A stretch of DNA of 64,000 bases from Tubulanus polymorphus (lineage: Eukaryota > Nemertea > Palaeonemertea > Tubulaniformes > Tubulanidae), in contig NC_134026.1 in assembly GCF_964204645.1 (NCBI RefSeq), forward strand, positions 22,648,650 to 22,712,649, written 5' to 3'. The notes under the pieces were generated by a model, which was not told the DNA's origin, ran no database searches, and was given only the letters and a program-made list of their open reading frames with translations. Shown piece after piece: positions 13,230 through 44,100 of the stretch. Made by a program: the position numbers and the translations under genes. The stretch's first letter is position 1. Every line of letters begins with the position of its first letter.

Positions 13230-13680
13230 ATTTTACGCGAAAAGTAGTATCTGTTTGATAATGTACCTTCTATATTGTTGTCCGCTGCTGATATCTTATC
13301 CATTTGTGGAACTATGTCAACTGGCCCTGTGGTTTGGTATCCTGTTGGTCTTATGGCTATTGATGAGATATGTGAACTCTCATATATCGCGATGCCTTCA
13401 GGGTTTATAAATATGATGGTAGTCTGGTCATTTTGAGAACCTTGTCTAGCAGAGTACAAATGTCATTGATAATGAATTCTAGTCTTGACCGTACGTATCA
13501 GAGGACACTGGTGGTCTCGTGGATCCAATCCAATTTGTTGAAGGGCTCATCACATCCATAAAGGGCACTTTGATATCCAAAAGGAATTATCCTTAGACAT
13601 ATGAGAATGTTCCTAATTGGAGGGATCGTACATCAGAGTTGGGGATCCATATTCAAATCTGTTAAACTTAGAGGACGAAG
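13230..13680. other. Intergenic stretch between convergent genes
   Basis: Lies between the 3' ends of the zinc-finger gene and PRPF8. No gene recognised; short open frames here have no recognisable domain. Confidence 0.5.
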
Positions 13681-13689
13681 ATAACATCG

Positions 13690-13815
13690 ACAAAAATAAC
13701 TTTGTCCTTTAGCAAAAAATAACTTTGTCCTTTAGCAGGGATTCAAACCAGATGCCATCACTAGACTTGGCCACAATGGCATAGTCGGTGTAATCAGGTT
13801 CGAATCTCTGCCAGG
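13690..13815. repeat. tRNA-derived SINE-like fragment with a short tandem duplication
   Basis: AATAACTTTGTCCTTTAGCA is repeated twice in tandem at about 13695-13737. Minus strand after it: a pol III A-box-like TGGCCAAGTCTAGTG and a B-box-like GGTTTGAATCC. Plus strand: a second B-box-like GGTTCGAATCTCTGCC at about 13798. The A and B boxes are too close and no cloverleaf closes, so this is a SINE remnant or nested pair, not a tRNA gene. Confidence 0.45.
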
Positions 13816-13960
13816 GAAGGATGGTAAGATTGTTGCAGCAATCAAGTCAACTATTCCACTACCAGTATTTTAGGAAAGGCCATGACAGCAACTATTACTT
13901 CATCAAATTCGAGCAAGACATCCAAAAACAGACACAACAATTAATTATCATATATATGAT

Positions 13961-13966
13961 TTTATT
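13961..13966 (-). terminator. PRPF8: Candidate polyadenylation signal of PRPF8
   Basis: AATAAA read on the minus strand, about 420 bp beyond the PRPF8 stop codon, in an AT-rich context. It implies a 3' UTR of about 0.44 kb (about 13945-14387) and convergent transcription with the zinc-finger gene. Confidence 0.5.
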
Positions 13967-14387
13967 TGCCGACAAAATATTCTGATCCATGATTTACAAT
14001 GCTTTAATATGCATGAACACAAATTAAGATTAAGAAGTAAATATTTACATGAAGTATAGATTTCAATCACTTCACAAAAATCGTCTTTGAATTGTAAATT
14101 CTTTTTAAACCACTAATGGTAACAATGTCGCTGTATATGATATTCATTCTATATTAGTATACGTGTATGATATCTCAGGTGGAAAAATGCTTTTTACCAC
14201 ACACTTAAAAACGATGAATATTTACAATCGTGTGTGCTTTATTTACACTTTCAACATGTCACCACAACACATGTTTCACATTCTCTGTGTCCAAAATGAA
14301 TGTAACGCTACACTTGCCAAAATCGATAATAAATACAAATATTTATAAAATGACAGGTTTACGCAAAAATTGAACTGTCATAATCAA

Positions 14388-33794
<19,407 letters not shown>

Positions 33795-33951
33795 CTTTTG
33801 TCGTTTCTATCAAAGATTACAGAGCACCAGTCTTTATTCTTTTTCCCCTCCTACTACTGCTCAATAAATATCCTAAATAGATTGTTGAAAATAAGAAACA
33901 AAAATTCTATTAGTAGTACTACCAAGGTACAATACGCTTGCAGTATATCAG

Positions 33952-34430
33952 TCAGAGTTGCCACTTATGTGAAGCTAAAAATCCGCAAAATAAGTCGGCG
34001 GGTCTGGGGGCCCTCCCCGGAAAATTTTTTAAATTAGAACGCCAGGAGATGCGTTCTGGCGCAATACGCGTTATAGGCCTCACTTTCATTACCGCCTATA
34101 GATCATTTTTTCAAATAGCGATTGGTTCCGTCAAATACACCTCATATATAAACCAGAGCCAAAAACAAACGAAGCGTCAGTCGATTTCGATTGTCGCGTC
34201 ATCTTGGTTTAATCGTGTACTGCGGGGTTGTTGCCACTATGTGGCAGCACAATACGGCTTTTTCGAACCCTCTACGGAGCCGTCACGTTTTGATGTTTAG
34301 GGTCGAATCCCGAATTGATTTTATTTTTTTCGCGATGTTTTCTTTTGTGGTTATTTGACTTCGCCCGAAAATCCGGAAATGAAATTGGATTTTTTAAAAA
34401 TCCGGAATTCCGGAGAAGTGGCAACTCTGA
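33952..34430. mobile_element. MITE-like element upstream of the PRPF8 start codon
   Basis: About 480 bp bounded by TCAGAGTTGCCACTT and its reverse complement AAGTGGCAACTCTGA. Flanks share TCAG (33948-33951, 34431-34434), a possible 4-bp target duplication whose exact limits are ambiguous. No coding capacity. It lies about 160 bp upstream of the PRPF8 ATG, in what is probably a 5' UTR intron. Confidence 0.7.
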
Positions 34431-34434
34431 TCAG

Positions 34435-35215
34435 CAGGCAGCTGAAAACCTGCACGTCAATCGTACTGTTTTCAATACAATATTTCTCAAAATATGCTTC
34501 TTGCCCGTCCAACACTCATGGATATTCACTAAAATCCATACAGAAATATCATGTACAGATGGACCTTCACCAAAAATTCCGCGCATTTACAGTGTTTGAA
34601 ATCCTATGTAAAACTTGGTCCCATATAATATTTCTAATGCTATTTTAATAATTTTGCACTTTAAGAGTTAAATTTATAGTCTATTTCAAAGCTTCTCCAC
34701 AGAAAACACTTATTTTTCTGGGACGCGTTCATTCTTTTTCTCTCTGATAAAATCTTGGTTGAATTTCATTTTTTATGACATTCATTGATTGAAGGTGCAA
34801 TTCGCAAGTCTGTTTTCTCGAATGCTTAAGTACAAAATGAAACCACTGTCTATTGTTTACAGTGCACAGCCTATTTTGCTTTCATTAGCACTTTTCTATT
34901 AGCACTACCAGAACGCAATGTGGCTGGTTCGCAGCACTCCCCGCGTTCTGCAGAATGATGGGCCAGCAGGGGGGCGCAGAGTTTCTCCTCACAGTCACAG
35001 ACAGGTTGACACACAATCTTGCTGTACACTTCCAACTAAATTTCAACTTGAACCTATCACATGAGATTTAACAGCACAAAACAATTTCAACTCAAAGAAT
35101 GTGGAATATAAGTTTCCTTTCTATAATGGATTCAAACTGGGTAACACTAAAAATGTACAAAAAATCCGTGTTCACCAACTTCCAACTGCATATCTAAAAT
35201 GGAAATAAACGGTTA
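34435..35215. other. Probable 5' UTR intron of PRPF8
   Basis: No coding exon or repeat recognised. A CpG-containing patch (about 34910-34990, CCCCGCGTTCTGCAG) is the only local change of composition. Confidence 0.4.
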
Positions 35216-35238
35216 GTTACAGTGAAAGATTGTCATAC

Positions 35239-35290
35239 CTTCGCTTCTTTACGATGAACCGAACATAAAGCAATCACATAAATTTCAGTA
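35239..35290 (-). promoter_or_regulatory. PRPF8: Candidate 5' non-coding exon of PRPF8
   Basis: On the minus strand, AAGAAGCGAAG|GTATGAC is a good splice donor (exon end 35239). A plausible acceptor, TTTGATAG, lies about 12-18 nt before the ATG at 33794. Together they suggest a non-coding first exon here and a promoter just to its right. The right-hand limit is a guess. Confidence 0.35.
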
Positions 35291-35299
35291 TGATTCGGT

Positions 35300-37170
35300 T
35301 ATATTACACATTTCAGAGGTGTTCCATAAACGTTTTCATTTCGTTCGCCGCGTGCGGCTTTCTTCTCAATAATGGCACCGGGGATTTAGCTAAATTGCGG
35401 TCGGCGGTTAGCAAATGGTGTTCGTCTAAGGTTAGCTTGTATTTAGTTTTTAAAGCTAATGTTTTCGTTCTTAATCTGTTGTTTTAGTTCAACTCCTTCA
35501 TTTGTACTTCTTTCTATATGATGTATTTTTAGAAATAAATATCAATTTGATTGAAAATACTCGATTGCCGAGGCTGGAATTAAAGTCCGATCAGTATTCC
35601 GTAGATAAGTCCATTCTCTGTTTCCCGCCTATCAAAGGGAAATTCATTGCTAAAAGAAATATCCTTAAACATTTAACTCGAAAGCTAAATGAAATAATGT
35701 AATATTAGTGAGACGAATTATGAAAATATGATATTTTCGTATAAACTCAAGAGCCTTTACAATGCCAATCGTAATATTTCTGAAATTTTTTCGTAAAAGA
35801 AACGCGAAGAAACCCCTTCACTGCACAATGGACCTGCTCGTGTGTAGAGCCATTAATGCCCGTCTAAAATAATCATTATTAGTCTGGTGTCATTTTAATT
35901 TTTTTCGACGGATAAATAGAAGCTGGTCTACTGTTAACGGAAGATTTTGATGTCGATGAGGTTAGTGGTTACTTGTGATCTCTTTGGTTATGATTTTTAC
36001 ATTGAAGTCAAGAGAATGGAGACCTCCAGACGCGCACATCGTTGACTTTCGTCTTCGATATCCAACCATACTGCACTGGCACTCTATCACCAAATGACAG
36101 CTAATATAGACTGGAGGAGCGCCGAGGCAAAATTTAGGGCTTCGGAATTGGGATTGAAATAGTCAGTAACCTGTCTGTGGTTTAGTTTCACGATCAGATG
36201 TTGAAACCCATCCGATTATAAAAAGCTTACCACCAACGATTAGCCGGTAACCTGGTCCTGGTAACTAACTAAAGTTTAGTCAGTAACCTGTCTGGGTAAG
36301 TTTCGCGATCAGGTATCACACACAGCCCGCAGCTGCCAGCCCACAACCATAGTCAGGCCCATCCTTTTTTTAAAGCTCAAAACCCAACAACTACAACATA
36401 ATTCAACTAATTAATATAGTTAGTGGGAGTAAACTATCATGGCATTGAAATACTGATTAACTGATTTGATGATGGTTCTTATTAGAAAGGAGAGCAGCGC
36501 AGGGAGTACTGTTTTTAGACTGATTAATTAATATAGGCAATAGCCACTTTCTAGAAGCAACCTGACACAAAAACTATTGGTAGACCTAGGCTATGTGGAA
36601 AATGTTCTGAGATTCCGGTGGCAGATCCAGAGACATTGTGCCATAACTTAAGCTCACAAAACAGACACTGAAGATGATCCCTGAAAAGGTGTCTGACTTT
36701 AAGTAGCATAACAAAAATCAGGGGTCTGGTTTCTGGAAAATTTTGGTTTACTTTACTAGGCCTATCAAGGGCACTTCGATTTCTAAACAGTTCAAGGTGC
36801 TCTGCCTGGTTCCATTATGATGCTTTAGTTAGGCATGCCTGTAAGAACCATGTTGATGTAAGATTTACTCTTAGACGTGACCTGACTGAAAGATAATTAT
36901 GAATTTATATAGGCCTAGGCCTAGACAAAAAACATTGAAAACTAATCAAACAAACATAAATGTACTAATCGTAGAGTTTTGGTACTTAACTTAAGCTAAG
37001 GCCTTAGGCTACCTATATGCGCACTGACATTTTCTTTGCATTTTGGCTTAAAATGCAATGATAAGGTTCAAAGAGAATGATCTTCATTTTATCATCTTCC
37101 TAATGGAAGGATATGTAAACAGTCATTGTTTGAAATTTATCAAGATGAAGATTGTCTATGTTTTTTTTTC
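35300..37170. other. Intergenic region between head-to-head PRPF8 and SARM1
   Basis: No gene recognised. It contains a diverged direct repeat of about 40 bp (36161-36200 and 36278-36316: AGTCAGTAACCTGTCTG, then GTTTCRCGATCAG) and several TAGGCCTA palindromic words. The promoters of both neighbours may lie here. Confidence 0.45.
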
Positions 37171-37177
37171 ATTGCAG

Positions 37178-37284
37178 TGTTGAAAGAAGGGGAATGAACT
37201 ACCAACCAGTATCGAGGAGTGGCAGAAACAAGAGAACTTCTTGAGATACTGAGCCCCTGGCTGTGTATATGTGCATGGTTTGAG
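37178..37284 (+). other. SARM1: Candidate 5' non-coding exon of SARM1
   Basis: Preceded by a polypyrimidine tract and CATTGCAG, ended by TTTGAG|GTGAGT. No long open frame. It lies about 0.8 kb before the first SARM1 coding exon, whose own acceptor at 38117 requires an upstream exon. Confidence 0.5.
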
Positions 37285-38194
37285 GTGAGTTCATTGAATT
37301 GATAGTAAAGTGAAAGTTGTAGCTCGTGAACTTTTATGGGGTCACTTCATAACCACTAGATCATGTTATTATCATTCTGAAAGTTTTCAACTAGCATTAA
37401 AAAAATCCGGATTAGATGTACACAGAGTGCTTTCTGTTAATTCAGGTTTGAATTGATGCAGCACTGCGCTTTAGATATTCTCTCTCACCTGTAGAGAAAC
37501 AGCAAAACTGTTTCAACCACCCTTATCAATATTTTATTGACAAAATTTTTCGCAACTTATAAAAGATAATGAACAGCATAATTTTCAGTCACTACACTGT
37601 ACTTAACCTTGTAGAGCATTTACTCTGCTGTAAACAGATTATGTAGTTTCAGCAGCAGTGCCAAGTAGTTCCTTTTTTTGCATCATAAAACGTTGTTAGC
37701 ATCGAAATGATTGATGTTTTCATTATCAGCAAGAATAACTTGCCGTTGCTTCTGGCAGATGATATGTATTCTGTTGATTAATTTACTTGTTACCCACCAT
37801 GGATCATGTATATGTTGTATCTGTGGTAAGTGGACAAGAAGAATTATGCACGCGTTTCATCTATGAAATTTATTTTTTCATTGAAAAATATTGCAAAATC
37901 CCTCGTGGATGGAAAATCGTTCAAGGTGTACGTTGTTTATGAAAATTGATGGGAGGAAAATAGAACAGCCTGAGCATATATATAGCAGCTCTGTAATCAT
38001 CGTCAGAAATATCCTGAAACAGTTACACAAGTTCATTCTGCATTGTGTAATCCCACTAGTCTCGATTTCATGCGCATTATTATCATCCTAAAATGACTTC
38101 TAATTGTTATTTGCAGCGTTCTAGTCATCGCGATTGTCAAACGAGCTTGTCGTCGTGTGCAGGCCGTGTTGGTGGTGGTGGACATCGTGTAATA

Positions 38195-41100
38195 ATGGGT
38201 GACCGTACGCCGACCGGGTCCGGAGCAGCATCGTTTCCGCGCACTCCGTCCGAGGGCATCATCCAACAGAAGAACGACAATGAGAAAATTCACACGGTCG
38301 AAAAAACGTGGGAACGATCGCAATCGGAAGTGAACCTGGACAATCGCGCATTTTACACCGGCGAGATAAATCGTTCGGCCTCGCTCGATAAAGACAATGA
38401 TATCGAATCTCTCGGCAATCGCGTGTCTGAACATTCGAAAGTTTACTGGGATTTATCAAAAGCAACTGACGACCAACCACCTTTCAATAAACAACAAGGT
38501 ATGACAGATGTTAGATCAGCGCTTTACTGGCGCCAATTTATTTTCTACTTTTTGGGAATCCCTGGAATCATGTTCGTTTTAATTTGGTGTTTAGATTTAT
38601 GATAGCCTGACCTGTTTTTTATGTAATTTGATGTGATGATATTTTAATATATCTGGTTTTAGAGTCGGTCTGTATGAAGGTATTGGTAATAAACCTGTCA
38701 GACTGAATGGTTTTGTCAAATATTATCGGGATATGGCCGTATCATTGTACATGTTATCCTCCTTCAGTGACTTGGAAATATGTGCAATGTGCAAGTTATA
38801 GGATTTCTGAAACAGATTTTCAAATTGAAAAATTTGACAAACAAAGCATTCATAATTCTTATTAGCCCGACATATATCCCGGCACAAACCAAGTCACTGT
38901 TTTAGAGTGCAAGCTTTTTTAATTACTTTGTAGAAGCTAAAATGTTAGTCAATCAATCACTGCACTTCCATTTACTGTAGAAAAATGCCAAATGGACTAT
39001 CCAATTTGTTCAGTTTCATCTCTGAGAATATATCTCATTTCAATAACTTCAATTGATCGTGAATGAATTGATAGGCCTCGGCTTAAATATTGTGTCTTAT
39101 AAAGATAATGCTGGATGGTTACGGAAATATCTTTTCATCCACTTTGAATATATTCTATCTGTCACAGGTCCCGGAGTCATTCGATTTCATTCCACAGCAC
39201 CGGCACTAGAAGAGCCCCCTCAAGGTAGCGAGCAATGCATAGCATGCGCATACAAACAATAGCCGCAATACTGTTTTAATTTGAAATTTTACACCGACGA
39301 TGATGATGGTGATGATGAACGCGAGATTATTATGACCGATCATTATGATGATAACGATTGATGCATGAAGCTTCATTAGTACCACCAGCATTACATAACT
39401 ATAGATAGATATATAACTCTATAGATGTATAACCAGGTTTTCCGTTAAGTATAACGAACTGCTGTAGTTTTGTTCTGTATTGATTAACCTGTGTTAGAGT
39501 ACAAATAGCACCTGTTGAAAAATTCTCTGTTCATAACAATTTTGGAAATTGTTTCAGTTTACTGTTTTCATTAGTTCGTTCATTTACCAACTAAAAACCT
39601 ACCAGATTTCATTGGACTACAAGAATGATAGTCTTATAGTTTCGTTTTGGCTCCGGTCTCGGAATACTGCAAATTTTTGTCGCATTAGTCGTCGAACATT
39701 GCGTTCGTATTTACAAATTTACTTCCTGAATATTTCGAATAACTGTGCTATTTAAATTTTTAGTATCCAGGATATAAAAAAAGACATATCGATCGCGAAT
39801 GGATGATTGATACCTTTTTGCCCGAGTGTAGCATGATGAATTTGCATGATTCGTTTTATTTTCGTTACAATTTCTCTTATCGAAAATGCTGACTAATGAT
39901 CGATCGTGAAACGTAGTATTTCAGTTAGGCCTAGTTGCGTTTAGGAACTGAAATCTCGCAGATTTAAGTTGTACTCGTTCCTAATTATGCTATCTGATAA
40001 TGTTCGCTGGGAAAATGTTTAATGTTTATATTGGATTGATAGGATCGGTTTTTTCTGTAAACCAGTACGGTTAGTCTTGCAGTGGCTCGATCAAGGTAAA
40101 CTTGGCTTTCTAGCTGTGTTGTGTAATAGGATCGTTCTTTCTGGATAAGTGAACTAGAGGAGCTTTTGTTTGACAGTGCTTTTTGAAGTTCAGTTGCCTC
40201 ACATCTCTTCCATCATTCGGTATACAGTATTACCTACACGTCTTACCTCTACGTGGTGTTTGAAATATAACTCGTGTTTTTTATAGTTATCTTTGAAGAG
40301 ATGATGAATATTGGTGGTAATAGACAAACGCTCGGATAACGCTGACATAGTTTTCAAACCGGATCTGTATCGCACCCTGTACAACAACCACTGACACTCG
40401 CTCGAGTTACTAACTCATTACTGGTTCAACATGTCGTCGTTCTTTTCCGGTGGAAAACTGTTCAGCAAGAATAGTCAGCAAAAATCTTCGTCGTCGCAAG
40501 TTTCGTCGTCGGCTTCTTCTGCCAAGTCATCCGGCTCGTGTACGTCGGCTTCGAATACCGTTACGACGTCGTCAACGGTGAAGTCATCCACCTCGACGAA
40601 ATCATGCGTGGTGAAGTCTTCGTCGGGTTCCGTTACTACGAAAACCACATCGACTTCTTCCACTGGGAAGTCTGGTGGTTCCAAAGTAACTGGTGCTGCT
40701 ACTGCTGCTGCGGAGAGAAAAAGCGGTTTGACTGGGCCGTCATCGTCTGGTACGGTTTTAGGCTCGGGATCAGCCGTGAATACCGCTTTAGACGATAAAG
40801 CTGAGCACGATGAGGGTAAGAATGAAGATATGGGTTAGATTTGCTTCGAATACTTGAGAGTTTGTGTGTCTGTGTTAAAAAGTTTCTTGAGTTGTTACTC
40901 AGTTGATTGAATGCTGATGATTCAGCGGCCAGGTGCTCAGAGCTGCACAGGTCGCACTTTGCTACCTCTCAAATGGTTAACGGAGACGATATTTTTGAGT
41001 CAGAAACACCAACAGTCATACCCATGATAGTCGGATTTTTATGGTTATGGACTATTTTAGAAAGTGTTCTTTAGGGAAACTCCTAAACCCAGATCACATG

Positions 41101-44100
41101 ATTTTGTGCACGTCATTGGTGTCTCTGCTGAAATACACTTCCATCTTAGAGATATTTAGATAGTTCTTGAAAATGGCACATAGGTCTACATATATATATA
41201 TATGTAAAATTGGCATGGAATAGCTAAGATTCCATATTAAGTCAACATGTCCTATTTGCAGGAAATTGTGCAAGTAAAATAAAATTATGCAAACCACTTG
41301 ACGGGTTCCTTTTTTCTTCAAGTGTATGTACTTCGATGGAAATAATGCCATAACATTTTACTGTGTAAAGTCTGTAAGTATGCATGAATGTATTCATTCA
41401 TACTTCAGTTGACGCGAAGTTATCGGGTATTTTTACCATACTATTGCGTATCCCTGATTATTGAAGAGCTGCAGTAGATTTTGTGTCGATCATGCAAGGT
41501 GTTCGCAGTAGTTGGAGTTCAGGTGGTAGGCATTCGTTCATTCATTTATTCATAGCGTGTCAAAGATTATTCATATATTTGATTCCATGTGAAGTCGATG
41601 AAGATCTGAATCAATATCGAAGTAAATTCGCGAATCGTAGTTAACACTTACTAACGCTTCGAGATTTCGTATATTGATGAATTACGTTAGAGCCATCCCG
41701 CAATATTTTGATTAACATCTGTTTCGATACGTTTTAATGTACCATGTTGTGCATGAAAAGCATTCTGTCTGATGCATGTAGCTTTGCGAGCATTTGTTTC
41801 ACGTTAAGCCTACAATATGCGCAACAACTTTTAATCTCAGTTAATTTTGTCAGCAGGTAAGCGGGAAATCTGTCCGAATCTCAATAGTTACGATATCATG
41901 AGATTTTGGATGTTCATAGTCGAGTAGCGGTACAAGATATGAATGTATGTTGTCTATACCAGTCACATATTATAAATAAGTTGCATATGGAATATATTTT
42001 ATCGACATAAAGCTTATAGATATAGGGCATCGCTGTCAGATACGATATATGAAGTTATAATCGTCTGTTATATGATAACCATGTGAATGGTCTGCGTTGC
42101 TGTTTTTATATGTGGCTCTGCCGATGAAAGCGTGAATTTTTCCGGTGAATAAAAATAGATCTGAGAATGTATTACTAAACGCAAGAAAGATCTGAAAGCT
42201 TTAAAAGTGTCCGAACGCGACGATTAGGTTTCTTCTCTCTCTTAAACGGTCGCGATTAGGTAACCAGTTCGGGAATACTAATGCGCATTGATGTATGCAA
42301 TTGGTTATTGATTGGATCAAGCATTCAGTATAATGCTACATTCTCAAATGCTGAAGCACAGACATATGTATCGTGTATATCATAAGTAAAATGTATGTAT
42401 AGAATCGGTTGTTGCAGCTATACTTAGATAAATGAGCTGAAAGTCATCCGTCTGGAGTTGTGTTTGTGGTGGTGGTGGTAGTGGTGGTCTTGAAATTTAA
42501 TGCGGATTAATAGAAGCTATTTGCACTCTCCTCTTGCATAAATTGACTTTCCCAATAGGGCTGCTTTAAATGAATTTAACGAATTTAACTTTTTCATCCG
42601 GTAAATTGGCCGGCTTTCTTGAACACGGGAGAAACCCTACTGCATGCTTTATTCAACCTATCGACGTGTATTCTAACCCCACTCTGCATTTAGAACTAAT
42701 CATTGTTGTTTTTCAGGTCCAGTCAAGACCGGTTTACCAACGCATTATGAGGAAAATTCCCCCGAATCGGCTTGATCTGATCTGAAAACAGGAAAGACAC
42801 TTTCTTACTAAACAATCTTTACCTCTGACATGCATGTGCCTAATAATATGTCGCACCCTATAAGCTTCGTATTTTGTAAATACATTATAACCACTTTTGT
42901 CTTCGCTATCATTAAACCGAGATGAGAAGAGGCCATTCAGGAGAAATCTTCAATTCGCCGTCCATGTAAAAACCCTTTTTGAGTGTCTCCTTCCATTTGA
43001 AAAATCGACTAGTATATGTTGTTATCATATCTATGATATTGTCATCATACCACCTCCACTTCAAACACTGATAAGATTTAGCGATAGCTCGGGTTTTCCT
43101 ATATTGCTAGAATCACAGGTCAGTTCTCGCTGATATTTGTTGGGTTTTGGGAGCAAGGATAGGATGGTTGTGTCAAGGTTGCGATGTCATAACGCTGATG
43201 ACTTCATCGCTGGTATGTTTGTGTATTTGTAGCTGCATAGGTGGAGATAACTTGAATGGCAGACAGGCAAAGATGCTTCGTCCGCCGATCAATAAATTTG
43301 CACTTCTCGTGGTCGACAATCACTCCTTGTTATTTGTCCATTGCGGCCACGCATCAGTCTAATAATTCATGATGCTGACCATTTAGACTCAATGATTTAA
43401 TTCACGGTTGAATAAGACTTACAGAATAGCGAGTCTGATCAAGTATATTGTATGCGGGATTTAACATCTGCTGAATATTCATTATGCTTGAACTCTGTTT
43501 TTTATGTCTTACGATATTCCTTTCAATTGGAAATTTGCAGTGTTCTTTATAAGCAGATGTGACAAAAATTATGTTTTCGAAATTGTCTTGTTTTTGGTTA
43601 TGTCGAGCCATCAAGTCCTTGCATGCAAAGGTTATCACTATTTTATTAAACTTCGTCGTTATATAATCTCACCATTGCACCTTGATGTATGAAAGTTCTA
43701 ATATCATTTACATTTGTCGACGTCCGACATGTGAATGTGAATCTTGTTTCGTTCATTTATCGTGTTAATAAGATTGCCAGTGTTCTCCACATCAGGTTAT
43801 AGAGAAGCGGCTACCCCTTTCATTTTTACATATACCCCTCTGAATATCACTTTCCCCTTATGACTGAAATATCGCCTACTTTTACCTATTTTTACGAGTG
43901 TATGTTGATATGCTAATAGCTTTGAAATATATTGAGATAGTGTGGAATTACACAAAATTCAGCTTAATTTTCTGTATTTTTGGGGAATCAAAAACCTTGC
44001 TACTTCAGCAACCAAGATGTCATACACAATAACAATGCAGTCCCTTAAAAATTCCAATATGTGGAGGACACTGATAGCGCTTGGATACTGGGTTTATAAG

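Noticed and set aside
40475-40798. Alternative-frame open frames over SARM1 exon B
   Set aside because: They are shadows of the Ser/Thr-rich exon; only the 40431 frame ends at a phase-matched donor.
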